Below, piece by piece: positions 31,747 through 38,734 of a stretch of DNA of 38,734 nucleotides. The translations under genes and the position numbers were made by a program. Source of the stretch: Bacillota bacterium (lineage in GTDB: Bacteria > Bacillota > Clostridia > Christensenellales > Aristaeellaceae). Positions within the stretch are counted from its first letter, which is position 1; each line of letters begins with the position of its first letter. Below the pieces are notes generated by a model that saw only the letters and a program-made list of their open reading frames with translations, was not told the DNA's origin and ran no database searches. The stretch is taken from the NCBI GenBank assembly GCA_023411175.1, contig JAEYPB010000034.1, positions 1-38,734 of the forward strand, given 5' to 3'.

Positions 31747-32911
31747 GAACGGTCTAAGCTACAAGCTCACAATCAGCGCGGGCCGGACGCTGGACAGGAA
31801 GCAGATACGGTACTACGAAACCTATGTACCTGATCCCGGCATGACGGAAAAGCAAGCCTTGAAAGAGGCTCGCCGCCTGGAGGCTGATCTTGAAAAGCGC
31901 ATCAAGGAAGGCTTCGCCCCGGACGCCCGGCTCAACTTCTACGGCTACGCCGCCGCGCTGATCGACAAGAAGGAGCGGGACGGCGAAATCAAGCCGAACA
32001 CGGTGCTTCTATATCGCCGGTTCAATGAGGACTTGAAGGGCGAAATCGGCCACTTGCCGCTTGACAAGATCAACACGCCCCGGCTCAAGGCGGTCATGGA
32101 ATGGCTGGACAGCAACGGTCGGAACCATAAGACCGGCGGCAAGCTCTCCCCAAAGACACAGCGCGAATACTACCGCTTTATATCGGTGGTCATGTCAGCG
32201 GCGGAGGAAGATGCTCGCGTTCATGTGAACCCCTGTAAGCGTGTGAAGGCCCCGAAGCTGAAAGCCCGTGCCGTGGCCATCCTCCAGCCGGAGGACGTTG
32301 CAAAGCTGCTTACAGCCCTTGACAGCGAATCCTTGAAGTGGCGGACGCTCATCCATGTGCTGCTTGCCTCCGGCGCTCGTAAAGGCGAAATCGGCGGCTT
32401 GAAATGGGATCGCGTTGACTTCGATAACTCACAGATTGAAATATCAAATAACCTGCTCTATGATCCAAAGAACGGCATATATGAAACCACGCCAAAGACG
32501 GACGGCTCCAACCGCTTTGTGAAGCTGCCCGCGCAGACAATGGCGCTGCTCAAGGAGTGGCAGACGTATTGCAAGCAACTCCGGCTCATGAACGGCGACA
32601 GGTGGCAGGAAACCGGCTTTGTGTTCATTCAGGATGATGGACGGCCCATGCACCCGGACAGCGTTTCAAAGTGGCTGGTTCCATTCTGTGAAAAGAACGG
32701 CATACCCAAAGTGACAGCCCACGCGCTCCGTCATACTGCCGCCTCAATCCTCATAGATAGCGGCGCGTCCATCGTCGCGGTAAGTAAGCGCCTCGGCCAC
32801 TCGCAGACATCCACGACGGTAAACACCTACGCTCACCAAATCCGCAAGGCGGACGAGGCGGCGGCGGACAGCCTCGCAGACGTGATTTATAAGCCGAAGA
32901 CGGCAAAATGA
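31721..32911 (+). CDS. int: Tyrosine recombinase/integrase
   Basis: 396 residues. An N-terminal arm-binding domain (about 1-60) is followed by a SAM-like core-binding domain (about 65-170) and the catalytic domain. The catalytic residues are R220 (GARKGE), H334-x2-R337 (HALRH), H360 (GHSQTS) and Y370 (NTYAH). Spacing fits the phage integrase family. GGAGG precedes ATG 31721. Its stop is 7 bases before the tandem TGTGCGCTAAA arm sites and about 100 bases before the tRNA, the usual place. Transcribed with the repressor. Confidence 0.92.
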   Translation: MSIQKIQNKNGLSYKLTISAGRTLDRKQIRYYETYVPDPGMTEKQALKEARRLEADLEKRIKEGFAPDARLNFYGYAAALIDKKERDGEIKPNTVLLYRRFNEDLKGEIGHLPLDKINTPRLKAVMEWLDSNGRNHKTGGKLSPKTQREYYRFISVVMSAAEEDARVHVNPCKRVKAPKLKARAVAILQPEDVAKLLTALDSESLKWRTLIHVLLASGARKGEIGGLKWDRVDFDNSQIEISNNLLYDPKNGIYETTPKTDGSNRFVKLPAQTMALLKEWQTYCKQLRLMNGDRWQETGFVFIQDDGRPMHPDSVSKWLVPFCEKNGIPKVTAHALRHTAASILIDSGASIVAVSKRLGHSQTSTTVNTYAHQIRKADEAAADSLADVIYKPKTAK

Positions 32912-32917
32912 AGGGGC

Positions 32918-32939
32918 TGTGCGCTAAATGTGCGCTAAA
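32918..32939. repeat. Integrase arm-site candidates, right end
   Basis: Two tandem TGTGCGCTAAA copies (32918-32928, 32929-32939), the same pair as at 23953-23974, 15 bases before the right direct repeat. Confidence 0.6.
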
Positions 32940-32953
32940 TCCAAAAATGACAA

Positions 32954-33055
32954 CTTCAAACAAGCAAAGAAAAACCCCTGAAAACTCAATGTTTTCAAGG
33001 GTTTCTTTGTGGCGTGCCCGGAGGGATTCGAACCCACGACCTTTTGGTTCGTAGC
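32954..33055. repeat. Right attachment repeat (attR)
   Basis: Partner of 23736-23837 (100 of 102 identical). It contains the terminator hairpin (32971-33004) and the 3' 46 bases of the intact tRNA-Arg, which continues to 33086. Confidence 0.9.
32971..33008 (-). terminator. Terminator of tRNA-Arg
   Basis: AAACCCCTGAAAAC pairs with GTTTTCAAGGGTTT, followed on the minus strand by a T-run. The element carries a copy, so insertion keeps the tRNA terminated. Confidence 0.8.
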
Positions 33056-33086
33056 CAAACACTCTATCCGGCTGAGCTACGGGCAC
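33010..33086 (-). tRNA. tRNA-Arg (anticodon ACG), intact, with encoded CCA
   Basis: 77 bases. Acceptor stem GTGCCCG with CGGGCAC, D-arm GCTCAGCCGGATAGAGT, anticodon loop CUACGAA (anticodon ACG), T-arm loop TTCGAAT, discriminator G then CCA. It is the integration target of the island on its 3' side. Confidence 0.97.
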
Positions 33087-33108
33087 ACGCTTTGGCGAAC
33101 GCTTGACT

Positions 33109-33137
33109 ATTATAGCGCCATAAAACAGATTTGTCAA
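33109..33137 (-). promoter_or_regulatory. Promoter of tRNA-Arg
   Basis: TTGACA (33132-33137), 17 bases, TATAAT (33109-33114), on the minus strand. Both boxes are perfect matches. Confidence 0.85.
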
Positions 33138-33195
33138 TGAAAACATTCGGGAAAATGCGGCCTGGACGGTTAATTTTCGCAGCCACCGCAGATCT

Positions 33196-33450
33196 TCACA
33201 AAACCGCCGCACCGGGGCTTCTCTACGCGCTCGCGCCACACGGCACACCCCGGCATATACGAGAAACGCCGAACCGGGGCTCTTCTGCCGCGACACTTCT
33301 CTACGCGCTCGTCCCTACGGCACCGCACCGGGCACTTCTGCACCGGACACTTCTCTACGCGCTCGCGCACACGGCACGCCCCGGCATTTCCGCAAAATCG
33401 CCGCACCGGGGCTCTTCTGCCTCGACACTTCTCTACGCCGCTCGCGCCCT
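33196..33450. repeat. Degenerate tandem repeat
   Basis: CTTCTCTACGCGCTCG occurs at 33218, 33296 and 33350, and a one-base-longer form at 33428 (spacing 78, 54, 78). CGCACCGGGGCTC and GGCACRCCCCGGCAT are also repeated between them. The gap from 33087 to 33448 contains no other feature except the tRNA promoter. Confidence 0.7.
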
Positions 33451-34033
33451 AGAGAACGCCCCGGACTCGGCCCCGTTTCGTGCCTTCCAGCAGGCACAGG
33501 TACGTGGCGGCGGTATCAAACCGGGCGTCGTGCAGCGCGCCGCCGCCGCCGAACCATCCGGCGGCCTTTTCGGCGACGAAGTCCTCCTCCAGGCCGAAAT
33601 ACTCCACCAGCTCCGTCAGCTTCGGCGGCTTGGGGCGGCCGATGTTGACCTTGCGGACGAGGTTCATGTCGGAGGTAAAGTAGTTCATGGTGCAGAAGGT
33701 GGTTTTTTTGGGCATTTTGAGGCCGCAGCGCTCCAGCTCCACCCGAAGGTACCGGTCGTCCGCCGACACGTTGTGGCCCACCCACATCCCCGCGGCGGCG
33801 AAGTCGTCAAACACGCGCTGGGCGACGTCCTCGAAGCGCAGCCCGCCGGACAGCTCCCGGAGCATGTCCATCGAGAAGCCGTGCACTTCCTGCGCGCCCT
33901 CGCTCATTTCGTCCACTTCAAAAAACAGGTTTCTGCCCGTTACGTCCGTGCCGTCTACCAGAAGGTAGGAAAGCTGGCAGATCTGGCCGGGGGTGAGGTC
34001 GGTGGCCTCGGTGTCGAAGACGATGACGCTCAC
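33449..34033 (-). CDS. DnaQ-like DEDDh 3'-5' exonuclease
   Basis: 194 residues. Exo I motif FDTEATD has D7 and E9; VGHNVSADDRYL is Exo II; HDARFDTA near the C-terminus is Exo III with H and D. This is the epsilon/RNase T family. The start is GTG at 34033, overlapping the TGA of the aminotransferase (GTGA). It might proofread, trim RNA or repair; nothing narrows this. An open frame upstream to 34228 lies inside the aminotransferase in another frame and is not used. Confidence 0.85.
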   Translation of the reverse strand: MSVIVFDTEATDLTPGQICQLSYLLVDGTDVTGRNLFFEVDEMSEGAQEVHGFSMDMLRELSGGLRFEDVAQRVFDDFAAAGMWVGHNVSADDRYLRVELERCGLKMPKKTTFCTMNYFTSDMNLVRKVNIGRPKPPKLTELVEYFGLEEDFVAEKAAGWFGGGGALHDARFDTAATYLCLLEGTKRGRVRGVL

Positions 34034-35205
34034 AGCGCGTTCACCGCCTCCGCGATGCGCCGGAGGCCTTCCTCGACGCGGGTCTTGGGCGCGGCCAGGT
34101 TGATGCGCATGAAGCCCGCGCCCGCTTCGCCGAAGTGGGTGCCGGAGGACAGGCCCACGCCCGCCTTCTCCACAAAGAACCGGTCCATCTCCGGCTGGTC
34201 CATGCCCAGCGCGCGGCAGTCCATCCACATGAGGTACGTGCCCTCCATGCGGGCGGGCACGATCGCCGGCGCGTTCTTCGAGAAAAACGCTTCGGCCAGC
34301 TTCCGGTTTTCGTCGAGATACATTACGAGGGCGTCCAGCCAGGGCGCGCCCAGGGTATAGGCCGCCGTCTGCGCCACGGAGCCGAAGATGTTGGGCGTGT
34401 CCGCGCCCATTTCTTCCATCTTCTTTTTGACCTTCCGCCGGAGTTCGTCATCCCGGACGATGATGGTGGACGTGCGAAGCCCCGCCAGGTTGAACGTCTT
34501 CGTCGCGGAGACCAGACATACCGCCCGCTCGGCGCCCTCAAAGGACAATACGGAGGTGTGCCGGTGGCCGGGCAGCGCAAAATCCGCGTGGATCTCGTCG
34601 GAAATCAGCGTCGCGCCGTAGCGATTGACCAGGGAAATAACGCTTTGAAGCTCCTCCGCCGACCAGACGCGCCCCACCGGGTTGTGGGGATTGGACATAA
34701 TCAGCGCCTTTGCGCCCTCTTTCAGAAGGCTTTCAAGGCCGTCAAGGTCCATGCGCCAGCCGCCTTCCGTCTCCGCCAGCGGGTTCTCGCGGCACTCGCA
34801 GCCCGCGCGCAGCGTCATCCGGCGGAATGGGCCGTAGACCGGCGGCTGGATGATGACGCCGTCGCCGGGGCTCGTGACGGTTTTCAGCGCGAAGAGGATG
34901 GAATCCACCACGCCGGAGCTGTACATGCATTCCTCGGGCAGGACGGTCACGCCGTGGCGAGTCTTCATCCAGTCGGCCACAGCCTCCATCATGGGCTGTT
35001 GCATGTCGGTATAGCCGTAGGCGCCGTGGGATGCGCGCCCGATCAGCGCGTCCCGCACGCAGTCCGGCGACGCGAAGTCCATATCCGCCACCCACATGGG
35101 CAATACGTCTGCGCGCCCGAAGGTTCTCTCGTTAAAGTCCCACTTTTCGCAATAGGTTCCCCGTCGGTCGATCCCACGGTCAAAGGCCTTGAAGAATTCT
35201 TCCAT
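34030..35205 (-). CDS. MalY/PatB-type PLP aminotransferase (cystathionine beta-lyase-like)
   Basis: 391 residues, fold type I aminotransferase. PLP lysine K236 in SATKTFNLAGL, SNPHNPVGR (171-179), DEIHADF (203-209), and MWVADMDF (38-45) near the N-terminus are the marks of the MalY/PatB group, most of which cleave cystathionine or cysteine. The ATG at 35205 has GGGAG upstream; a longer frame to 35310 is not supported. Coupled to the exonuclease gene with a four-base overlap, so they share a transcript. Confidence 0.88.
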   Translation of the reverse strand: MEEFFKAFDRGIDRRGTYCEKWDFNERTFGRADVLPMWVADMDFASPDCVRDALIGRASHGAYGYTDMQQPMMEAVADWMKTRHGVTVLPEECMYSSGVVDSILFALKTVTSPGDGVIIQPPVYGPFRRMTLRAGCECRENPLAETEGGWRMDLDGLESLLKEGAKALIMSNPHNPVGRVWSAEELQSVISLVNRYGATLISDEIHADFALPGHRHTSVLSFEGAERAVCLVSATKTFNLAGLRTSTIIVRDDELRRKVKKKMEEMGADTPNIFGSVAQTAAYTLGAPWLDALVMYLDENRKLAEAFFSKNAPAIVPARMEGTYLMWMDCRALGMDQPEMDRFFVEKAGVGLSSGTHFGEAGAGFMRINLAAPKTRVEEGLRRIAEAVNAL

Positions 35206-35379
35206 CGTAAAAACGCTCCCGGGTGAAAATCTCGCTTTTTTGCGCTTACGCATCCGGGAAAACCCGGGTACGCGCGCATTTGGGAATAAGTATAACACCG
35301 CCGCGCGCAATTGGGAAGCGGATCGGGGCGGCGTAACGAAATCTTACGGTTAAAAAGCCCTGCGGCCCGCGCCAATCAC

Positions 35380-35408
35380 TTGACACTTTGTAAAGAAGCA
35401 AGTAAAAT
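35380..35408 (+). promoter_or_regulatory. Promoter of rny
   Basis: TTGACA (35380-35385), 17 bases, TAAAAT (35403-35408). Start near 35415, giving a leader of about 80 bases. Confidence 0.75.
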
Positions 35409-35497
35409 AGTTCTGATAGTCAAGTCGTTTTGGCTGGATTTATCTCGGCGTATCCGCGCCGATTCCGTTAATTTATCAGGAAGGGGGACAACTTTCA

Positions 35498-37042
35498 TTG
35501 AGCACGCCAATCATCGTGACATTGAGCGCGTTGATTGCGTTGGCCGCAGGCCTCGTAGCCGGTTTTCTCTACAGACAGAACGTAACCGAAAAGAAGATCG
35601 GGCGAACCGAAGCGTTCGCCAAGAACCTGCTGGACGACGCCACGCGAAAGGCTGAAGAGAAAAAGAAGGAAACCATTCTCGAAGCCAAGGAAGAGATTAT
35701 TCGCCTTAAGAATGAGCTGGACAAGGAAGTACGTGACCGCCGCAGCGAGGTGACCCGGCTGGAACGCCGCGTCGCCCAGCGCGAAGAAACCCTCGACAAG
35801 AAGATGGACAACCTGGAATCCCGCGAGGAGGGCCTCAACCAGAAGTACAAAGAGGCCGAACGGCTGGAAGCCGCCGCCCAGACGCTGCACGCGAAGCAGC
35901 AGGAGGAACTTGAGCGCGTTTCCAACCTGACCCTCGAAGAGGCCCGCGATCAGCTGATGGACCGCATCCGCAAGGATGCCTACCACGACGCCGCCATCAT
36001 GGTGCGCGAAATTGAGGGCAAGGCGAAGGAAGAGGCCGACAAGAAGGCCCGCAACCTGATCGCCCTCGCCATCCAGAAGTGCGCCGCCGACCACGTGGCG
36101 GAGACCACCGTCTCCGTGGTGGCGCTGCCCAACGACGACATGAAGGGCCGCATCATCGGCCGCGAGGGCCGCAACATCCGCGCCCTCGAAACCGCCACCG
36201 GCGTCGACCTCATCATCGACGACACCCCCGAGGCGGTCATCATCTCCGGCTTCGACCCGGTGCGCCGCGAAGTCGCCCGGATGACGCTGGAAAAACTCAT
36301 CACCGACGGCCGCATCCACCCCGCCCGCATCGAGGAAATCGTGGAGAAGTCCCGCCGCGAGGTGGAGAACCAGATCCGCGAAGCCGGCGAGCAGGCGGTG
36401 TTCGAAACCAACCTGCACTCGATCCATCCGGAGATCGTCAAGCTCCTGGGCCGGATGAAGTACCGCACCAGCTACGGGCAGAACGTGCTCAAGCACTCCA
36501 TCGAGGTCAGCCACCTGGCGGGCGTCATGGCAGCGGAGCTGGGCGCGGACACCACGCTGGCCAAGCGCGCAGGCCTCTTGCACGACATCGGCAAGGCCAT
36601 CGACCACGAGGTCGAGGGCACCCACGTCACCATCGGCATGGACCTGGCCAAGAAGTTCAACGAATCCGCGACGGTCGTCAACGCCATCGCCGCGCACCAC
36701 AACGACGTCGAGCCCCAGACGGTCGAAGCCGTGCTGGTGCAGGCGGCGGACGCCATCTCGGCCGCGAGGCCGGGCGCCCGGCGCGAGTCGCTGGAGAATT
36801 ACATCAAGCGCCTCCAGAAGCTGGAGGAGATCTCCAACTCCTTCGAGGGCGTCGAGAAGTCCTACGCGATCCAGTCCGGCCGCGAGGTTCGCATCATCGT
36901 GAAGCCCGAGGACGTCAACGACGCCGGCACGCTGATCCTGGCCAAGGAGATCGTCAAGCGCATCGAGCGCGAGATGGAGTACCCCGGCCAGATCAAGGTC
37001 AACGTCATCCGCGAAACCCGCGCCGTGGACTTCGCGAAGTAA
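35498..37042 (+). CDS. rny: Ribonuclease Y
   Basis: 514 residues, the family's usual length. An N-terminal membrane helix (about 4-25), long coiled coil (about 30-150), KH domain (GRIIGREGRNIRAL near 217-230) and HD domain (LLHDIGKAIDHE near 360) are in standard order. It starts bulk mRNA decay at the membrane. The start is TTG at 35498, with AGGAAGGGGG upstream; no ATG fits. It is followed by hairpins and a terminator before parA. Confidence 0.95.
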   Translation: MSTPIIVTLSALIALAAGLVAGFLYRQNVTEKKIGRTEAFAKNLLDDATRKAEEKKKETILEAKEEIIRLKNELDKEVRDRRSEVTRLERRVAQREETLDKKMDNLESREEGLNQKYKEAERLEAAAQTLHAKQQEELERVSNLTLEEARDQLMDRIRKDAYHDAAIMVREIEGKAKEEADKKARNLIALAIQKCAADHVAETTVSVVALPNDDMKGRIIGREGRNIRALETATGVDLIIDDTPEAVIISGFDPVRREVARMTLEKLITDGRIHPARIEEIVEKSRREVENQIREAGEQAVFETNLHSIHPEIVKLLGRMKYRTSYGQNVLKHSIEVSHLAGVMAAELGADTTLAKRAGLLHDIGKAIDHEVEGTHVTIGMDLAKKFNESATVVNAIAAHHNDVEPQTVEAVLVQAADAISAARPGARRESLENYIKRLQKLEEISNSFEGVEKSYAIQSGREVRIIVKPEDVNDAGTLILAKEIVKRIEREMEYPGQIKVNVIRETRAVDFAK

Positions 37043-37054
37043 GACAAGAGACAC

Positions 37055-37103
37055 CGGAGGGCGCTGCCCTCCGAACCACCCGCCAGGGGGATGATCCCCC
37101 TGG
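37055..37103. repeat. Two hairpins downstream of rny
   Basis: CGGAGGGC/GCCCTCCG (37055-37073) and CCAGGGGGA/TCCCCCTGG (37083-37103). A related hairpin, CCAGAGGGA/TCCCTCTGG, follows parA at 38117-38139, each preceded by similar CCCCGCCAG or CCCGCCAG words. Confidence 0.7.
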
Positions 37104-37138
37104 ACCCCACGCAAGGGGAATGAATCCATAGATCCTGC

Positions 37139-37168
37139 AAAACGCCCGCGCATGCGCGGGCGTTTTCG
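37139..37168 (+). terminator. Terminator of rny
   Basis: AACGCCCGCG (37141-37150) pairs with CGCGGGCGTT (37155-37164) around CATG, followed by TTTTC. Confidence 0.85.
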
Positions 37169-37253
37169 CAAATACGCAAAGTTTTTCGCTTTTTTCAAAA
37201 AGCGGGCCGCCGGGGGCCGTCTCCCCCGCCGCTTTCGTTTTACGCAATTTGCG

Positions 37254-37282
37254 TTGTCAACAAAGGGTTCAAACTGTATAAT
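37254..37282 (+). promoter_or_regulatory. Promoter of parA
   Basis: TTGTCA (37254-37259), 17 bases, TATAAT (37277-37282). Start near 37289, about 23 bases before the GTG start codon. Confidence 0.8.
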
Positions 37283-37311
37283 GGAAGAACATATATTTTG
37301 GAGGCGCGTTC

Positions 37312-38085
37312 GTGGGCAGAATCATTGCGATCACCAACCAGAAGGGCGGCGTGGGGAAGACCACCACGGCGGTCAACCTGTCCGCGTGCCTCGCGGAAGC
37401 GGGGAAGCGCACGCTGCTCATCGACGCCGATCCTCAGGGTAACGCCACCAGCGGCCTGGGCAAGGCGGGGAAGGGCGCGCGCTCCATCTACGACGTCATC
37501 ATCGGCGACCTGCCCGCCCGGGAGGCGATTTCAGACACCGGCTACGGAGGGCTGCACCTGCTGCCCAGCGCCATCGAGCTGGCGGGCGCGGAGATCGAGC
37601 TGGTCTCGATGCCGGGGCGGGATACGCTGCTCCGGGACGCGCTTTCCTCCATCGAGCCGGATTACGACTACATCCTGATCGACTGCCCGCCGTCGCTGGG
37701 GCTGATTACGCTCAACGCCCTCGCGGCCGCGGGAAGCGTACTGGTGCCCATTCAATGCGAATACTACGCGCTGGAGGGCGTCGGCCAGCTGATGAATACG
37801 CTGGGCCTCGTCCGAAAGCGTCTGAACCCCGGCCTCGAGGTGATGGGCGTGGTGCTGACCATGCTGGACGGCCGCACGAACCTGGGCATCCAGGTGGTGG
37901 ACGAAGTGAAAAAACACTTCCGCGATCGGGTGTTCTCCACCATCGTGCCGCGAAACGTCCGCTTGAGCGAAGCGCCCAGCCACGGCCTGCCGATCCACCT
38001 GTACGACCCGCGCTGCGCGGGCACCGAGGCCTACCGCGCGCTGGCCACCGAATTGATCGACCGCGCCGAGAACCCGGACTGGTAA
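37312..38085 (+). CDS. parA: Chromosome partition ATPase ParA (Soj)
   Basis: 257 residues. Deviant Walker A KGGVGKTT (11-18), DADPQGN near 38-44, and DCPPSLG (Walker B region) mark a chromosomal ParA/Soj. It has no N-terminal DNA-binding domain, so it is the small chromosomal type. It works with ParB on centromere-like sites to separate origins. Start GTG at 37312 with GGAGG seven bases upstream. parB follows after an unusual 345-base gap. Confidence 0.93.
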   Translation: MGRIIAITNQKGGVGKTTTAVNLSACLAEAGKRTLLIDADPQGNATSGLGKAGKGARSIYDVIIGDLPAREAISDTGYGGLHLLPSAIELAGAEIELVSMPGRDTLLRDALSSIEPDYDYILIDCPPSLGLITLNALAAAGSVLVPIQCEYYALEGVGQLMNTLGLVRKRLNPGLEVMGVVLTMLDGRTNLGIQVVDEVKKHFRDRVFSTIVPRNVRLSEAPSHGLPIHLYDPRCAGTEAYRALATELIDRAENPDW

Positions 38086-38116
38086 GAACGCCCAGGGACT
38101 CCGCCCCTTAACCCCG

Positions 38117-38406
38117 CCAGAGGGATTGAATCCCTCTGGACTCCCCAGCCGCAAATGCCAGGGCATTTGCGGGAAAAAATTAATTGACACCTGCCAAACC
38201 CCGGGGTTCGGGGGCCGAAGCCCCCGCATTTCGATCATTTGTGCCGGCTTTGCCGACGCAAATGGATTCCCCCAAAGGGCGCGCTTGCCCGCCCGACGGG
38301 GAATCACTTCCAGCAGCGCGGATTTCGCCCGGAAATTCCCGAAGGAATTTAAGAAATCCGCTCGCGTTCCCTCGCAAACGTTGACGCCGAAGGCGTAAGC
38401 GTTTGC
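38117..38406. repeat. Array of seven hairpins between parA and parB
   Basis: Stems: CCAGAGGGA/TCCCTCTGG (38117-38139); CCGCAAATGCC/GGCATTTGCGG (38149-38172, perfect 11 bp); CGGGGGC/GCCCCCG (38209-38226); CATTTG...CAAATG (38236-38264); GATTCCCC/GGGGAATC (38265-38305); GCGGATTTC/GAAATCCGC (38318-38361, with AAATTCC/GGAATTT inside); GCAAACG/CGTTTGC (38374-38406, with ACGCC/GGCGT inside). No gene is seen. Confidence 0.85.
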
Positions 38407-38430
38407 CCGATCATGATTGGAGGCGATCAC

Positions 38431-38734
38431 ATGGCCAAAACCCCAAAGCACGGCTTGGGACGCGGCCTGGAGGCTCTTCTGGGCGGCGAACAGCTAAAGG
38501 CGCCCGATCCGGGCGACCAGGTGCTGTCGATCCGCCTTCAGGACATAGACGTCAACCGGGAGCAGCCCCGCCGCACCTTTGACGAGGAAGGCCTGCGCGA
38601 GCTCTCGGAATCGATCCGGTCGGTGGGCGTTGTGCAGCCGATCCTGGTGGCCCGAACCGGCGCCAGGTATTCGATCATCGCGGGCGAGCGGCCCCGCCCC
38701 CCCCCGCCGCCGGGCGGGCGGAACGAAAAAACCC
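38431..38734 (+). CDS. parB: Chromosome partition protein ParB (Spo0J), incomplete at contig end
   Basis: About 85 reliable residues. MAKTPKHGLGRGLEALLG at the start, then NREQPRRTFDEEGLREL and SIRSVGVVQPILV, are the ParB N-terminal domain up to ARYSIIAGER. Relatives continue with an Arg-rich CTP-binding box (GERRxRA); here a run of C and G replaces it and the frame reads Pro-rich nonsense from about 38690. GGAGG lies 8 bases before ATG 38431. The break is at the contig edge and is probably a sequence error, not biology. The rest of the gene lies outside. Confidence 0.9.
   Translation, partial: MAKTPKHGLGRGLEALLGGEQLKAPDPGDQVLSIRLQDIDVNREQPRRTFDEEGLRELSESIRSVGVVQPILVARTGARYSIIAGERPRPPPPPGGRNEKT

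Larger units (their letters stand above)
23838..32953. mobile_element. Integrated island in tRNA-Arg(ACG), phage-satellite (PICI-like)
   Basis: About 9.1 kb between 102-bp direct repeats. Contents: tyrosine integrase at the tRNA end, CI-like repressor with divergent promoters, small DNA-binding protein, CHC2 zinc-finger primase-like protein, RepA-type helicase, iteron origin candidate, nuclease, sigma factor, putative terminase small subunit and a left block of small genes. No capsid, portal, large terminase or tail gene, and no conjugation gene, is present. The order integrase - repressor - divergent primase/helicase - origin - terminase small subunit is that of phage-inducible chromosomal islands. 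Alternatives are a decayed prophage or a small non-conjugative integrative element. It would restore the tRNA on insertion because it carries the 3' part and terminator. Confidence 0.8.

Noticed and set aside
23838..32953. Conjugative element (ICE)
   Set aside because: No relaxase, coupling protein or type IV secretion gene is present.
35495..37198. Long open frame (567 codons) antisense to ribonuclease Y
   Set aside because: High GC keeps the opposite strand open; the sense frame has all RNase Y domains, and the antisense has no family match.
37312..38734. parS centromere site near parAB
   Set aside because: No 16-mer close to TGTTTCACGTGAAACA found in the window by eye.

Overview
The window looks like one contig of a GC-rich, low-abundance-type member of the Clostridia (Firmicutes). 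The grounds are ribonuclease Y, a MutS2-type protein, Soj/Spo0J-type ParA and ParB, strong GGAGG ribosome sites, sigma-A promoters with 17-18 base spacers, and frequent GTG/TTG starts. The right end breaks up inside parB in a run of C and G that does not fit the family, so the contig probably ends in poor sequence.

Positions 1-7450: leftward housekeeping and envelope genes. These are a membrane protein with a zinc ribbon, a decayed kinase N-lobe and peptidoglycan-binding domains; a HAD hydrolase fused to thymidylate kinase; a CLC chloride transporter; and a MutS2-like ATPase without an Smr domain. A strong promoter, a folded RNA of about 235 nt and a terminator precede mutS2. A 52-residue membrane protein (DUF6132-like) lies on the plus strand.

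Positions 7450-17600: a leftward polyamine block, speD - speA - speE - speB - carboxyspermidine dehydrogenase - carboxyspermidine decarboxylase, followed by an SPFH protein. It encodes two chemically different ways to add the aminopropyl group. Multi-hairpin repeat cassettes (order A-B-C-D) sit between its gene groups and also in two nearby gaps. A second folded RNA candidate (about 350 nt, with a perfect 12-bp long-range stem) lies between ldh and speD and ends in a terminator about 50 nt before the speD start.

Positions 17600-23740: a secreted peptidoglycan-binding protein, a three-gene ABC exporter (two permeases and an ATPase), a ZIP metal transporter, and an AT-richer patch with a secreted Ig-like protein and small ORFs.

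Positions 23736-33086: an integrated element of about 9.2 kb bounded by a 102-bp direct repeat (2 mismatches). The repeat contains the 3' part of tRNA-Arg(ACG) and its terminator. Gene order from the tRNA end is integrase, CI-like repressor, divergent lytic-type promoter, small DNA-binding protein, CHC2 zinc-finger primase-like protein, RepA-like helicase, a 9-bp iteron array flanking an AT-rich core, a TubC-like protein, a PDDEXK-like nuclease, a 56-residue basic protein, a sigma factor and a putative terminase small subunit. No capsid, portal or tail gene is seen. This is the layout of a phage-inducible chromosomal island (phage satellite), and I regard it as the most interesting system here.

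Positions 33087-38734: a degenerate tandem repeat, a DnaQ-like exonuclease coupled to a MalY/PatB-type aminotransferase, ribonuclease Y, parA and the start of parB. The parA-parB gap is filled by seven consecutive hairpins.
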